The position numbers and the translations under genes were made by a program. DNA of 64,000 nt, from assembly GCF_024585265.1 (NCBI RefSeq), contig NZ_CP036533.1, positions 1,054,001 to 1,118,000 on the forward strand, read 5' to 3'. This stretch comes from Bradyrhizobium sp. WBAH42 (GTDB lineage Bacteria; Pseudomonadota; Alphaproteobacteria; Rhizobiales; Xanthobacteraceae). The notes under the pieces are model-generated. The model saw nothing but the letters and a program-made list of their open reading frames with translations. It was not told where the DNA came from and did not search any database. Of the stretch, positions 9,342 to 18,985 are shown in pieces; position 1 is the first letter of the stretch, and each line of letters begins with the position of its first letter.

Positions 9342-11822
9342 TCACATATGGCTGTCTTCTTCCTCGACCAGAATCTCGCGCTTGCCGGCATGGTTGGCGG
9401 GACCGACGATGCCCTCCAGTTCCATGCGCTCCATCAACGATGCGGCGCGGTTATAGCCGATCTGCAGACGACGCTGGATGTAGCTGGTCGAGGCCTTGCG
9501 GTCGCGCTTGACGATCGCAACCGCCTGCTGGAAGAGATCGCCGCCGCCATCCCCGCCCATGCCGGTGGCGTCGAACACGGCACCGTCCTCGTCCTCGGTC
9601 GGCTCCTCGGCCGTGACGGCTTCGAGATATTCCGGCTGTCCCTGCGTCTTGAGGTGACGCACCACCTTCTCGACCTCCTCGTCGGAGGCGAAAGGTCCGT
9701 GCACGCGGCTGATGCGGCCACCGCCCGCCATGTAGAGCATGTCGCCCTGGCCGAGCAGCTGCTCGGCGCCCATCTCGCCCAGAATGGTGCGGCTGTCGAT
9801 CTTGGACGTGACCTGGAAGGCGATGCGGGTCGGGAAGTTCGCCTTGATGGTGCCGGTGATGACGTCGACCGACGGACGCTGCGTCGCCAGGATCACGTGC
9901 AGGCCTGCGGCGCGGGCCATCTGCGCGAGACGCTGCACCGCGCCTTCGATGTCCTTGCCGGCGACCATCATCAGGTCGGCCATTTCGTCGACGATGATGA
10001 CGATGTAGGGCAGCGGGTCGAGCGAGAGCTTCTCTTCCTCGTAGATCGCCTTGCCGGTTTCCTTGTCGAAGCCGGTGTGCACGGTCCGCGTCGGCTCCTC
10101 GCCCTTGGCCTTCAATTCGAGCAGGCGCGTGTTGTAGCCGTCGATGTTGCGCACACCGAGCTTGGCCATGTTCTTGTAGCGCTCCTCCATCTCGCGCACG
10201 GCCCATTTCAGCGCGACCACCGCCTTCTTCGGGTCGGTCACGACAGGCGTGAGCAGATGGGGAATGCCGTCATAGACGGAGAGCTCGAGCATCTTCGGAT
10301 CGACCATGATCAGGCGGCACTGATCGGGGCGCAGCCTGTAGACGAGGCTGAGGATCATGGTGTTGATCGCGACCGACTTGCCCGAACCGGTGGTGCCGGC
10401 GATCAGCATGTGCGGCGTGCGCGCGAGGTCGATGATGACAGGGTCGCCACCGATGGTCTTGCCGAGGCAGAGCGGCAGCTTTGCCACCGTATCGGTCGCC
10501 TCCTTCGCCACCAGCAATTCGCGCAGGTAAACCTTTTCGCGATGCGCGTTCGGCAATTCGATGCCGATGGCGTTGCGGCCGGGCACGACCGCGACGCGCG
10601 CCGAGAGCGCGCTCATCGAGCGGGCGATGTCGTCGGCAAGGCCGATCACGCGCGAGGACTTGATGCCGGGCGCCGGCTCCAGCTCGTACAGCGTGACAAC
10701 GGGGCCGGGATTGGCCTTCACGATCTCGCCGCGCACGCCGAAATCCTGCAGTACGCCTTCGAGCGAACGGGAATTGTTCTCCAGCTCGGCTTTGCTGAGC
10801 GGCTGGCGATCGCCGGCCTTCGGCGCGGCCAGCATGGAGACGGAGGGAAGATCGAACTTGTCGGAGGATTTCTTGGAAGCGGCCTTCGGCGCAGCCTTCT
10901 TCTTCGGGGCGCGCACGGCGGGCTCCTCCTCTTCCTCCTCCTCGTCTTCCACGTCCTCTTCGTGCTCGTCCTCGTCGTCCTCGTCGTGAGACTGCGGCGA
11001 GATAGACGGCGCTGAGCGGCCGCCGCCGAGATTGGGCTCCTGGCGGCTGAAGGCGACAGCCTTGGTCTTCGGACCGCTCGAGACCAGCGAGCGGTAGGCA
11101 GCGCCTAGCAACCAGATCAGCCGCGCCTTGGTGCTCATCAGCGCATGGAATAGCCAGCCCAGCGAGACCGAGCCGCGATCGCTCTCCTCGTCTTGGTCGA
11201 GCGGCTTGTCGTCTTCCTCGATCTCCGCGAGCTCGTCGTCATGCTCGCGTGCGCCGAGGCCGCAGGCGATTAGGAAAGTCGCGGTCATCGCGGCGAACAG
11301 GATCGTGCCCAGCACGATGCGATAGATCGTGCCGGCCGGCCCGAAGATCACCGCGGGCGCGCGCACCAGGGCATCGCCGACCACCCCGCCGAGGCCGGTC
11401 GGCAGCGGCCAGGCGCCGCCGTGCTGAAAGCAACTGACGAAGCCTGCCGCGATCACCGTGCAGAGAACCCAGGAGCCGAGCCGCAACGCCTCGCGATCGA
11501 ACGGGCGATGCGTCATCATGCGCCAGCCCCAGACCGCAACGGTCAGCACCAGCATGATCGCGCCGAGCCCCAGGATCTGCATCGCGAGATCGGCGCCGAT
11601 CGCACCGGCATAGCCGAGGATGTTGCGGATCGGCCGCGAGGTCGCGTGGCTGAGGCTGGGATCCTGCACCGACCACGTCATCAGCGCCGCGGCGGCGACG
11701 CCCGCCAGCGCGATCAGGCCGAGGCCGGTGAGCTCGCGCACGCGCCGCGCCAGCCCCTCGCGGATCGAGGGCGGCAGATGGCCGACCAGAGGAATGACAC
11801 GTTCGATTGCCGACATGCTCAC
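9342..11822 (-). CDS. ftsK: DNA translocase FtsK
   Basis: Septal DNA pump of 826 residues that moves the chromosome terminus through the division site and activates dimer resolution. The N-terminus has four predicted membrane segments within residues 30-190. A linker of about 130 residues includes a run of mostly Asp and Glu around residues 278-300, then Lys/Ala-rich sequence. The motor domain holds Walker A GTTGSGKS at 476-483, Walker B in [13 protein letters not shown] and the [13 protein letters not shown] sensor region. The C-terminal gamma winged helix, which reads KOPS sequences in the family, starts near residue 764. Nine bases separate it from the upstream aminotransferase stop, so the two are likely co-transcribed. 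Confidence 0.97.
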   Translation of the reverse strand: MSMSAIERVIPLVGHLPPSIREGLARRVRELTGLGLIALAGVAAAALMTWSVQDPSLSHATSRPIRNILGYAGAIGADLAMQILGLGAIMLVLTVAVWGWRMMTHRPFDREALRLGSWVLCTVIAAGFVSCFQHGGAWPLPTGLGGVVGDALVRAPAVIFGPAGTIYRIVLGTILFAAMTATFLIACGLGAREHDDELAEIEEDDKPLDQDEESDRGSVSLGWLFHALMSTKARLIWLLGAAYRSLVSSGPKTKAVAFSRQEPNLGGGRSAPSISPQSHDEDDEDEHEEDVEDEEEEEEEPAVRAPKKKAAPKAASKKSSDKFDLPSVSMLAAPKAGDRQPLSKAELENNSRSLEGVLQDFGVRGEIVKANPGPVVTLYELEPAPGIKSSRVIGLADDIARSMSALSARVAVVPGRNAIGIELPNAHREKVYLRELLVAKEATDTVAKLPLCLGKTIGGDPVIIDLARTPHMLIAGTTGSGKSVAINTMILSLVYRLRPDQCRLIMVDPKMLELSVYDGIPHLLTPVVTDPKKAVVALKWAVREMEERYKNMAKLGVRNIDGYNTRLLELKAKGEEPTRTVHTGFDKETGKAIYEEEKLSLDPLPYIVIIVDEMADLMMVAGKDIEGAVQRLAQMARAAGLHVILATQRPSVDVITGTIKANFPTRIAFQVTSKIDSRTILGEMGAEQLLGQGDMLYMAGGGRISRVHGPFASDEEVEKVVRHLKTQGQPEYLEAVTAEEPTEDEDGAVFDATGMGGDGGGDLFQQAVAIVKRDRKASTSYIQRRLQIGYNRAASLMERMELEGIVGPANHAGKREILVEEEDSHM

Positions 11823-11831
11823 GGGCCCCGC

Positions 11832-13040
11832 CTAACCCAGAGTCTCGACCAGCCGGTGCAGCGCCTGCGCCGTGGTCTCGCCGTCCTGCACCAGCGCAAG
11901 GCGGATATAGCCTGCGCCGGGATTGAATCCGTCAGGCTGCCGTCGCGCCAGGAAGCTGCCGGGCACCACGCGCACGCCGGCTTCCCTGAACAGCTTGAGC
12001 GTCACCGACACGTCGTCGCCGATCTCGGAGGTGTTGAGCCAGACGCAGAAGCCGGCATCGGGCCGGCGATAGCCGTAACGATTGCCGATGATCTGGTCGG
12101 CGAGATCGAACTTGATCCGGTACAGCCGCCGGTTCTCCTCGACATGCGCCTCGTCGCCATAGGCGACAGTCGCGACATGCTGGAGCGGCACCGGCACCTG
12201 GGGTGCTGCGATGTTGCGCAGCTCGAGGAACATGCCGATCAATTTCTTGTCGCCGGCGGCGAAGCCGACGCGCAGGCCCGGCAGGTTGGAGCGCTTGGAC
12301 AGCGACTGGAATGCAACCACGCGCGTGAAGTCGGGACCGGCGCATTCCAGCGCGCTGCCGGGAGCCTCGCGGGTGTAGATCTCGGAATAGCACTCGTCGC
12401 TGAGGATTACGAAGCCATAGCGGTCGGCGAGCTGCTTCAAGCGCTTGAAATAATCGGGCTTCGCGACCGAGCCCTGCGGATTGGCGGGCGAAGCCAGGTA
12501 GAACGCCACCGTGCGCGCCAGCGTCGCTTCGTCGATGGCGTCGAGATCGGGCAGGAAGCCGTTCTCGACGGTCGTCGGCAGATGGATCGGCTCGCAAGCG
12601 GCCGCAAGAGCGCCTGCGCCGTAGACCGGATAGAACGGGTTCGGCATCAGGATCGCAGGCTTGCCCGGACGCGGGCCGACATAGCGGGCGGCCGCGATCG
12701 CGGCGAGGAACAGCCCCTCGCGGCTGCCATTGAGGACGAGAATCTCGGTTTTGGGGTCGAGCGACCGCGGCAGCTTGAAGCGCGATGACAGCCAGGCGCC
12801 GGCGGCGTTGCGGAACGGCTCGGTGCCCTGGTTCATCGGGTAACGGCCGAAATCGGCGATGTGCTTGGCCAGCACCGGCCCGACGAAATCGGGCACGGGA
12901 TGCTGGGGCTCGCCAACCGCAAGCGAAATCAAAGGCTTGCCCGGCTGATGCGGGGCCAAGAGCTCGTTCAGCCGGACGAAGGGCGAGCGTTCGGAATCGG
13001 AGCTTCCACTGGCCTGCGGCGCACGGGATGAAGCGGTCAT
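11832..13040 (-). CDS. Class I/II aminotransferase, DapC-like (probable succinyldiaminopimelate transaminase)
   Basis: PLP-dependent aminotransferase of about 402 residues. Fold type I signatures are SLAVGEPQHPVPDF, GSREGLFLA, the ASPANPQG segment, LSDECYSEIY and the Schiff-base lysine in SLSKRSNLPGLRVGF; the arginine in RLALV near the C-terminus binds the carboxylate. The SLSKRSN and QGTEPFRNA features resemble DapC-type enzymes of lysine and peptidoglycan precursor synthesis, but substrate cannot be fixed from sequence. The start is uncertain: ATG at 13040 was chosen; an ATG at 13046 is two codons upstream, and neither has a strong ribosome-binding site. It leads directly into ftsK. Confidence 0.85.
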   Translation of the reverse strand: MTASSRAPQASGSSDSERSPFVRLNELLAPHQPGKPLISLAVGEPQHPVPDFVGPVLAKHIADFGRYPMNQGTEPFRNAAGAWLSSRFKLPRSLDPKTEILVLNGSREGLFLAAIAAARYVGPRPGKPAILMPNPFYPVYGAGALAAACEPIHLPTTVENGFLPDLDAIDEATLARTVAFYLASPANPQGSVAKPDYFKRLKQLADRYGFVILSDECYSEIYTREAPGSALECAGPDFTRVVAFQSLSKRSNLPGLRVGFAAGDKKLIGMFLELRNIAAPQVPVPLQHVATVAYGDEAHVEENRRLYRIKFDLADQIIGNRYGYRRPDAGFCVWLNTSEIGDDVSVTLKLFREAGVRVVPGSFLARRQPDGFNPGAGYIRLALVQDGETTAQALHRLVETLG

Positions 13041-13230
13041 GACCATTCTGGGCGCCAGTACTCTTGGAACGGCCGGTCGCACCAAGGCGCCGGCGGGAAG
13101 CGGTTCAGTTCACCATAGATAGGGCGAGGTTAAGACGCGATTAACCATCGGCCGCCGCCCGCGTCCAGAGCGGGAATAATCGGGCCGGACAACAACAGGA
13201 TGGGAGCGACCAGGCGGGCAGGTTCCCCCA

Positions 13231-13257
13231 CCTCTCCCGCTTGGCTTGCGAGAGAGG
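13231..13257. repeat. Short GC-rich hairpin between the aminotransferase and GFA genes
   Basis: CCTCTCCCGC pairs with GCGAGAGAGG with one mismatch around a 7-base loop. It lies just downstream of the GFA-family gene on the minus strand but has no T-run after it, so it is not a typical terminator. The rest of the gap 13041-13278 shows nothing recognisable beyond the expected promoter for the aminotransferase operon. Confidence 0.6.
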
Positions 13258-13278
13258 GAGCGCACCGTCATCGCGGCT

Positions 13279-13683
13279 TCAGCGCCCCGGCAGCTTCTCG
13301 AACGTCTTCATGCCCTCGGGGATCGTGTGGAATTCCTGCATGTCGCAGGTGTAGATCGCCATCTGCGGCTGGAACTGCGCCGGCTCGTCGAGCGTGCCGA
13401 CCTTCAGGATCGCGGCGGGCAGCCCCGGAACCTTGGTCACGAGATGCGTGCCGCACTCGGCGCAGAATTCGCGCGTGACGGGGCGTTCGAGGTCCTTGCG
13501 CCGGAACTGCTTGGGTTGACCGGTGATGTAGGTGAAGCCGGCCGCCGGCATCGCGATGAAGGTGTTGGGCGCGCCGCCCGAGATGTACTGGCATTCGCGG
13601 CAATGACACTGCGCCTGCATCATCGCATCGCCCTCGGCCACGTAGCGCACCTCGCCGCAATAGCATCCGCCTTCCAAACGCAT
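13279..13683 (-). CDS. GFA-family zinc protein (Gfa-like, CENP-V fold)
   Basis: A 134-residue member of the family named after glutathione-dependent formaldehyde-activating enzyme. Zinc-binding cysteines are visible as GGCYCGEVRY, QCHCRECQY and EFCAECGTHL, in the order and spacing usual for the fold. Most family members have no tested activity, so a role in formaldehyde metabolism should not be assumed. The start at the ATG 13683 is supported by GGGAGG about six bases upstream; an extended frame to 13806 would run through the terminator region. It is flanked by amtB upstream on the same strand but separated from it by terminator-like hairpins. Confidence 0.88.
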   Translation of the reverse strand: MRLEGGCYCGEVRYVAEGDAMMQAQCHCRECQYISGGAPNTFIAMPAAGFTYITGQPKQFRRKDLERPVTREFCAECGTHLVTKVPGLPAAILKVGTLDEPAQFQPQMAIYTCDMQEFHTIPEGMKTFEKLPGR

Positions 13684-13768
13684 GACGACCTCCCGTTTGT
13701 TATCTTTGTGGTCGATATTTCTGCGCCGCCCGCGCGGAATGGCAATCCTTTTCTTCAACGCCCCGGTC

Positions 13769-13803
13769 AAAAGAAAGGGGCTCCAGCTTGCGCCGGAGCC
13801 CCT
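13769..13803 (-). terminator. Rho-independent terminator after amtB
   Basis: On the minus strand AGGGGCTCC pairs with GGAGCCCCT (9 bp, 10-base loop) and is followed by TTTCTTTT. It lies about 85 bp after the amtB stop codon and before the GFA gene. Confidence 0.85.
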
Positions 13804-13847
13804 CAACGGTCAGGGCATTGCCGGGTATGTGCCCGAACCGTAGTTGT

Positions 13848-13875
13848 GGACGCGGTCTCCGAAGAGACCGCGTCC
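13848..13875 (-). terminator. Perfect 12-bp hairpin with UUCG tetraloop just after amtB
   Basis: On the minus strand GGACGCGGTCTC and GAGACCGCGTCC pair perfectly around TTCG closed by C-G, the extra-stable tetraloop. It begins 12 bases after the amtB stop. There is no T-run, so it may protect the 3' end of the message while the downstream hairpin at 13769 terminates. Confidence 0.75.
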
Positions 13876-13887
13876 GGGAGGAGAGGG

Positions 13888-15336
13888 TTACATGTTGTAG
13901 GCGCGCTCGGTGTGCTCGGTGATATCGAGCCCTTCACGCTCGCTCTCGACATTGGCGCGGAGGCCAACGATCACATCGACCACCTTGTAGAGGATCGCCG
14001 AACCGACGCCCGACCACACCAGCGTGGTGGCGACAGCCTTGAGCTGAGCGAGCACCTGAACCGCGAAGTCGTAGTCGGCGACCTTCGGCGGGATCGCGGT
14101 GTAGTCGACGATGCCTGCGCCGCCGAGGGCGGGGTTGACGAGAATGCCGGTGCCGATGGCGCCGACGATGCCGCCGATGCAGTGCACGCCGAACACGTCG
14201 AGCGAGTCATCGTAGCCGAGCGCGTTCTTCACGACGGTGCAGAAGAACAGGCAGACCACGCCGACCACGAGGCCGAGGACGATCGCGCCCATGACGCCGG
14301 CGAAGCCAGCGGCAGGCGTGACGGCCACGAGGCCCGCGACCGCGCCGGAGATGACGCCCAGCACGGAGGGATGGCCCTTGATGATCCACTCCGCGAACAT
14401 CCACGACAGCGCAGCGGCCGCGGTGGCGACGAAGGAGTTGGTCATGGCGAGCGCAGCGCCGCCGCTGGCTTCGAGGTTGGAGCCGGCGTTGAAGCCGAAC
14501 CAGCCGACCCAGAGCAGCGAGGCGCCGATCATCGACATGGTCAGCGAGTGCGGAGCCATCAGCTCCTTGCCGTAGCCGACGCGCTTGCCGATCAGGAGAG
14601 CGCCGACGAGGCCTGCGATGCCGGCGTTGATGTGCACCACGGTGCCGCCCGCGAAGTCGATGGCGCCCATCTTGAAGATCCAGCCGGCGTCGGCGTTGAT
14701 CTCGTCGAGCTTGGCCTGTGCCGCGGTCTTCGCCGCCGCATCACCCGCCGCAGCGAGCGCCTTGGCAGCGTCCTGGATCATGTCCGGGCCGGGCCAGTAC
14801 CAGACCATGTGCGCGATCGGGAAGTAGATCAGCGTGACCCAGAGCGGAATGAAGAGCGCGATCGCCGAGAACTTCATGCGCTCGGCGAAGGCGCCGACGA
14901 TGAGGGCGGGAGTGATCGCCGCGAAGGTCATCTGGAAGCACATGTAGATGAGCTCCGAGATGTTGGCGTCGACCGAGAAGGTCGCGGCCTTCGAATCGGT
15001 GGTGACGCCCATCATGAAGGCCTTGGAGAAGCCGCCGATGAAGTCGGAGCCGCCGGTGAAGGCGAGGCTGTAGCCGTACACGGCCCAGATCACGGTGACG
15101 ACGCAGACGGTGTAGAACACCTGCATCAGGACCGAGAGCATGTTCTTGGAACGGACGAGACCGCCGTAGAACAGTGCGAGGCCGGGGATCGTCATCAACA
15201 GCACGAGCACTGTCGATGTCAGCATCCAGGCGTTGTCTCCCTTGTTGACCGTTGGCTCGGCGTAGGCTGCGGTCGCAGCGAACAGGCCGACTGCGAGAGC
15301 CGCCAATCCCGCGCCATGGGGACGCTTGAACGTCAT
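13888..15336 (-). CDS. amtB: Ammonium transporter AmtB (first copy)
   Basis: Inner-membrane ammonium channel of 482 residues. A cleavable-looking leader ends near AAYAEPTV, followed by about eleven membrane segments. The twin pore histidines lie in GTVVHINAGIAGLVGALL and DVFGVHCIGGIVGAIGTG, and the AITPALIVGAFAERMKFSA and FYGGLVRSKN motifs are typical. An Ala/Lys-rich insertion (AAKALAAAGDAAAKTAAQAK) in the loop after MVWYWPGPD is longer than in the second copy at 16023. The ATG at 15336 has AGGAG nine bases upstream. It is 37 bp behind glnK and is expected to be gated by that PII protein. Confidence 0.96.
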   Translation of the reverse strand: MTFKRPHGAGLAALAVGLFAATAAYAEPTVNKGDNAWMLTSTVLVLLMTIPGLALFYGGLVRSKNMLSVLMQVFYTVCVVTVIWAVYGYSLAFTGGSDFIGGFSKAFMMGVTTDSKAATFSVDANISELIYMCFQMTFAAITPALIVGAFAERMKFSAIALFIPLWVTLIYFPIAHMVWYWPGPDMIQDAAKALAAAGDAAAKTAAQAKLDEINADAGWIFKMGAIDFAGGTVVHINAGIAGLVGALLIGKRVGYGKELMAPHSLTMSMIGASLLWVGWFGFNAGSNLEASGGAALAMTNSFVATAAAALSWMFAEWIIKGHPSVLGVISGAVAGLVAVTPAAGFAGVMGAIVLGLVVGVVCLFFCTVVKNALGYDDSLDVFGVHCIGGIVGAIGTGILVNPALGGAGIVDYTAIPPKVADYDFAVQVLAQLKAVATTLVWSGVGSAILYKVVDVIVGLRANVESEREGLDITEHTERAYNM

Positions 15337-15373
15337 ATTATTTACTCCTGCTTGGATAAGGTTGAGCGCGAAA

Positions 15374-15712
15374 TCAGAGGGCCGCGGCATCGGCCTCGCC
15401 GGTGCGGATGCGCACGGCGTGGTCGAGGTTGATGACGAAGATCTTGCCGTCGCCGATCTGTCCGGTTTTCGCGGCGGACGTGATGGCGTCGATGGTCTTG
15501 TCGACCTGGTCGGAGGCGACAGCGACCTCGATCTTGATCTTGGGCAGGAAGCTCACGGCATATTCAGCGCCGCGATAGATTTCCGTATGGCCCTTCTGGC
15601 GGCCATACCCCTTGACTTCCGTCACCGTGAGACCGTGAACGCCGATGGCGGTCAGGGCGTCACGGACTTCTTCAAGCTTGAATGGCTTGATGATCGCCAT
15701 AACAATTTTCAT
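15374..15712 (-). CDS. glnK: PII signalling protein GlnK (first copy)
   Basis: Trimeric 112-residue nitrogen sensor that binds ATP/ADP and 2-oxoglutarate and blocks AmtB when nitrogen is ample. The sequence [20 protein letters not shown] is standard. The T-loop carries the uridylylation tyrosine at residue 51 in [11 protein letters not shown], and the C-terminal signature reads [11 protein letters not shown]. The ATG at 15712 gives exactly the family length. It heads the glnK-amtB operon. A sigma-54-type sequence upstream at about 15893-15909 has 11 rather than 10 bases between GG and GC, so it was not accepted as a promoter. Confidence 0.96.
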   Translation of the reverse strand: MKIVMAIIKPFKLEEVRDALTAIGVHGLTVTEVKGYGRQKGHTEIYRGAEYAVSFLPKIKIEVAVASDQVDKTIDAITSAAKTGQIGDGKIFVINLDHAVRIRTGEADAAAL

Positions 15713-16022
15713 GGGTCCTATCCCCGCTTGGGCCCGGTCCGGACGTGGCCGGGCGTTCTCGACTGGTTCGCCACGAGGGAGAAGTTTCACTACGCGGGCA
15801 CAGCCGGGACCCCTAGAATCAAATGCCGTGCCAGATCAGGCGTGTTGCCTAACGGATTATGAAGACGGGCGTTTTCGCGTTTGAGGGGTATTGCAATGCA
15901 GTGCGCCATTACGTCGCGCTTAAAAGGTGATCACACCTGCTCAAAACGAGGGCAGGACAGCCTCCCGACACAATGTTGCTCACGTGTCGGGCAGCAGGAA
16001 GGTAATTACGTAGCAGCAGGGC
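15713..16022. other. 310-bp gap between the two glnK-amtB operons
   Basis: No gene is seen. It must hold the promoter of the first glnK (minus strand) and the end of the second amtB transcript. A hairpin CCCGACAC at 15964-15971 pairs with GTGTCGGG at 15984-15991 (12-base loop) downstream of the second amtB, without a T-run. A small inverted repeat AGGTG-ATCA-CACCT lies at 15925-15938. No NtrC or strict sigma-54 site was found. Confidence 0.5.
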
Positions 16023-17324
16023 CTATTGCAGGGCTTCACCGTGCTGCGAAATATCCAGTCCCTCGAGCTCGTGCTCACGGGATACGCGCAACGGCACGAA
16101 CAGGCCGACCAGCTTGAGCAGGATGAAGCTGACGCCCGCCGACCAGACGAAGGTGACGGCGACGCCGTAAAACTGGATCAGGAGCTGCTGCGGATGGCCC
16201 TCCAGCAGGCCGGCGGTGCCGCCGATGGCGCTGGTGGCGAACACGCCGCCGAGCAGGGTCCCGGTCAGGCCGCCGATGCCGTGGACACCGAAGACGTCGA
16301 GCGAATCGTCGTAGTCGAAGCGGTGCTTCAGCCAGGTACAGGCCCAGTAGCAGACCGCACCGGCAATGATGCCGATGACGATGCCGTGCCATGGCGCGAC
16401 GAAGCCGGAGGCCGGCGTGATGGTGCCGAGACCTGCGACCGCGCCGGAGATCATGCCGAGCACCGAGGGCTTGCGCCGCGTCGACCACTCGATCGCGCCC
16501 CAGGTCAGCGCGCCCGCGCAGGCGGCAAGATGGGTCGCGATGATCGCCATCACTGCGCGCGAATTGGCCGCGCCCGCCGAGCCGCCGTTGAAGCCGAACC
16601 AGCCGACCCACAACAGGCCGGTGCCCATCACCGCGAGCGACAGATCGAACGGCGAGAGATTCTCGGTGCCGTAGCCGTGACGGCGTCCCATCACCTTGGC
16701 CGCAACGAGGCCGCCGGTGCCGGCCGACAGATGCACGACGAGACCGCCGGCGAAATCGAGCACGCCCATGCTATTGAGGAAGCCGCCGCCCCACACCCAG
16801 TGCGCCAGCGGAATGTAGACGAAGATGAACCAGGCGACGGAAAACAGGAGATACGCCGAGAACCGCATGCGGTCGGCGACCGAGCCTGCGACCAGCGCCA
16901 CCGTGATGATGGCAAATGTCATCTGGTACAGCATGAACAGCGCTTCCGGGATCGTCTTGGCCGCAGGGTTGACGCTGTCCAAGGTCATGCCGGCGAGAAA
17001 CCAGCGATCGAGCGTGCCGATCCAGGGGCCGTCGCCGACGAAGCACAGCGAATAGCCGAACGCCACCCAGAGAATGGAGATCAGCGTCACCGCGGCGAGG
17101 CTCTGCGCCATGGTGGCGAGCACGTTCTTCTTGCGCACCATGCCGGAATAGAACAGCGCGAGCCCGGGGATCGTCATCATCAGCACCAGCGCGGTCGCGA
17201 CGATCATCCAGGCCGTGTCGGCGGTGTTGATCTCATTGGCCGCCGCGTGCGCCGGCGAAGCTACGACGGATACAAATCCGATTGGCGCAGCCATAGCAGC
17301 TGCGCGGCGCAACAATCCCGCCAT
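16023..17324 (-). CDS. amtB: Ammonium transporter AmtB (second copy)
   Basis: A 433-residue paralogue of the transporter at 13888, with a leader ending near PAHAAANEI and about eleven membrane segments. Pore histidines are in GLVVHLSAGTGGLVAAKVMG and DVFGVHGIGGLTGTLLGG. It lacks the Ala/Lys-rich loop insertion of the first copy and diverges clearly from it throughout, so this is an old duplication rather than a recent one. GGGGGGAA lies six bases before the ATG at 17324. It is 134 bp behind its glnK partner, a wider gap than in the first pair because a palindromic repeat sits between them. Confidence 0.95.
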   Translation of the reverse strand: MAGLLRRAAAMAAPIGFVSVVASPAHAAANEINTADTAWMIVATALVLMMTIPGLALFYSGMVRKKNVLATMAQSLAAVTLISILWVAFGYSLCFVGDGPWIGTLDRWFLAGMTLDSVNPAAKTIPEALFMLYQMTFAIITVALVAGSVADRMRFSAYLLFSVAWFIFVYIPLAHWVWGGGFLNSMGVLDFAGGLVVHLSAGTGGLVAAKVMGRRHGYGTENLSPFDLSLAVMGTGLLWVGWFGFNGGSAGAANSRAVMAIIATHLAACAGALTWGAIEWSTRRKPSVLGMISGAVAGLGTITPASGFVAPWHGIVIGIIAGAVCYWACTWLKHRFDYDDSLDVFGVHGIGGLTGTLLGGVFATSAIGGTAGLLEGHPQQLLIQFYGVAVTFVWSAGVSFILLKLVGLFVPLRVSREHELEGLDISQHGEALQ

Positions 17325-17397
17325 GTCATTCCCCCCGGCATCAATTGGCGTCGCACGCTGTGGCGTCGTTGCCCGGTGCGATCGAAGCAGTCGTGTC

Positions 17398-17458
17398 AGA
17401 GCGTTTTCGAGCGAAGTGGATACCGGTTCGCGTGAAGAAAACGCGTCAAAACAAAAAG
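17398..17458. repeat. Palindromic repeat, family D-related, inside the second glnK-amtB operon
   Basis: AGAGCGTTTTCGAGCGAAG and the reverse arm GAAGAAAACGC flank GTGGATACCGGTTCGC. It resembles the other family D elements but with a diverged core. It begins right after the glnK stop codon on the transcribed strand and lies between glnK and amtB, where it could form a hairpin in the mRNA. Confidence 0.7.
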
Positions 17459-17848
<390 letters not shown>

Positions 17849-18057
17849 TCAATCTGGCATCTTTCCGGGCAAATGGCACAAAAAAGTTGCAGATTGAAGC
17901 GGAAAAACGTTTGGCCAAGGGTGGTCATGTGAACGGCCGCCTCTGTACAGGGCAGCTGTTCATCCTTCACAATGCATTTTTGGCATGGATGCGGTGAACC
18001 CAGGCGTGAACCAAAGCGTCCCGGCCGGTACATACGTAAGTTCGAGGGGGACGTTCC

Positions 18058-18945
18058 ATGGCGAGTTGGTTCTACGCATCCGAGGGCAAGCAGCAGGGGC
18101 CCTTTCCGGAAGGGCAATTCCGCGATCTCGTCGCCCAGGGCGTGGTGCGCCCGGACACGCTGGTGTGGACCGAGGGCATGGCCGGCTGGCAGAAGGCCGC
18201 CGAAATTCCCGGCCTGATTGGCGGCGGCGCGCCGCCGATGGTCCCAGGCGGCGGGCCCCCGGTGATGGGTGGCGGTGGTTATGGCGGCGCAGTGCGCGGC
18301 GGATCACTCGCCGTCGATTTCGGCATCTGGGACTTCACCTGGCGCACGCTCGTGCTCGCGATCGGCTCGTGCTTCATCATCCCGGTGCCGTGGCTGTTCG
18401 TCTGGTACACGAAATGGATCGTGCCCTGCATCAAGGTCCCCGGGCGCCCCAATCTCAGCTTCACCGGCAGCGCGATGACGCTGGTGCCCTGGTTTTTCGG
18501 CTTCATCGTCCTGGCCATCGCGCTCGGCTTCGTCGGCAGCCAATTGCTGAGCAATCTGCTGTTCATCGTCCAGATCGTGCTCTACTGGCTGCTGATCAAA
18601 TGGATGATCGCGAACCTCGCCTCCAACGGGCAGCCGCTGGGCTTGAGCTTCACCGGTTCGGTCTGGGCCTATGTCGGCTGGAATCTGCTGTTCGCGATTT
18701 CCATCATCACCATCATCGGCTGGGCCTGGGTGGCCGCGGCCCAGATGCGCTGGTTCTGCCGCAGCATCGAGGGCACGCGGCGCGAGATCGTTTTCAAGGG
18801 CTCGGGTCTCGACATTCTCTGGCGCGGCATCGTGGCTGCGCTCCTGTGCAGTCTCATCATCCCGATCCCGTGGGTGTATCGCTGGATCATGAACTGGTTC
18901 GCCTCGCAGACCGAGCTCGCGCCGCGCGGCTCGCTCGGGGCCTGA
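18058..18945 (+). CDS. GYF-domain (GYF_2/DUF4339) membrane protein with DUF898-like region
   Basis: A 295-residue protein of unknown function. Residues 1-55 are a GYF_2 domain (WFYASEGKQQGPFPEGQF, then LVWTEGMAGWQKAAEIPGL), a small fold that usually binds proline-rich partners. A Gly/Pro-rich linker (about 58-82) joins it to a membrane region with five or six hydrophobic segments that resembles DUF898 proteins: two related blocks each with NLSFTGSA or GLSFTGSV followed by a Trp-rich membrane helix. The domain pair suggests an inner-membrane protein with a cytoplasmic binding module. The 260 bp upstream (17798-18057) carry the promoters of this gene and of glnK; no motif was accepted there. 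Confidence 0.75.
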   Translation: MASWFYASEGKQQGPFPEGQFRDLVAQGVVRPDTLVWTEGMAGWQKAAEIPGLIGGGAPPMVPGGGPPVMGGGGYGGAVRGGSLAVDFGIWDFTWRTLVLAIGSCFIIPVPWLFVWYTKWIVPCIKVPGRPNLSFTGSAMTLVPWFFGFIVLAIALGFVGSQLLSNLLFIVQIVLYWLLIKWMIANLASNGQPLGLSFTGSVWAYVGWNLLFAISIITIIGWAWVAAAQMRWFCRSIEGTRREIVFKGSGLDILWRGIVAALLCSLIIPIPWVYRWIMNWFASQTELAPRGSLGA

Positions 18946-18985
18946 TCTGAAAGGCTTCAAGCGCTACTCGTCGCGCTTGCAGCGA

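Noticed and set aside
15893..15909. Sigma-54-type promoter before the first glnK
   Set aside because: On the minus strand TGGCGCACTGCATTGC has 11 bases between GG and GC; the sigma-54 promoter needs 10, and the -24 element is also off by one base.
17875..17891. Plus-strand TGGCAC...TTGC sequence near the second glnK
   Set aside because: Spacing between GG and GC is 12, not 10, and it points away from glnK.
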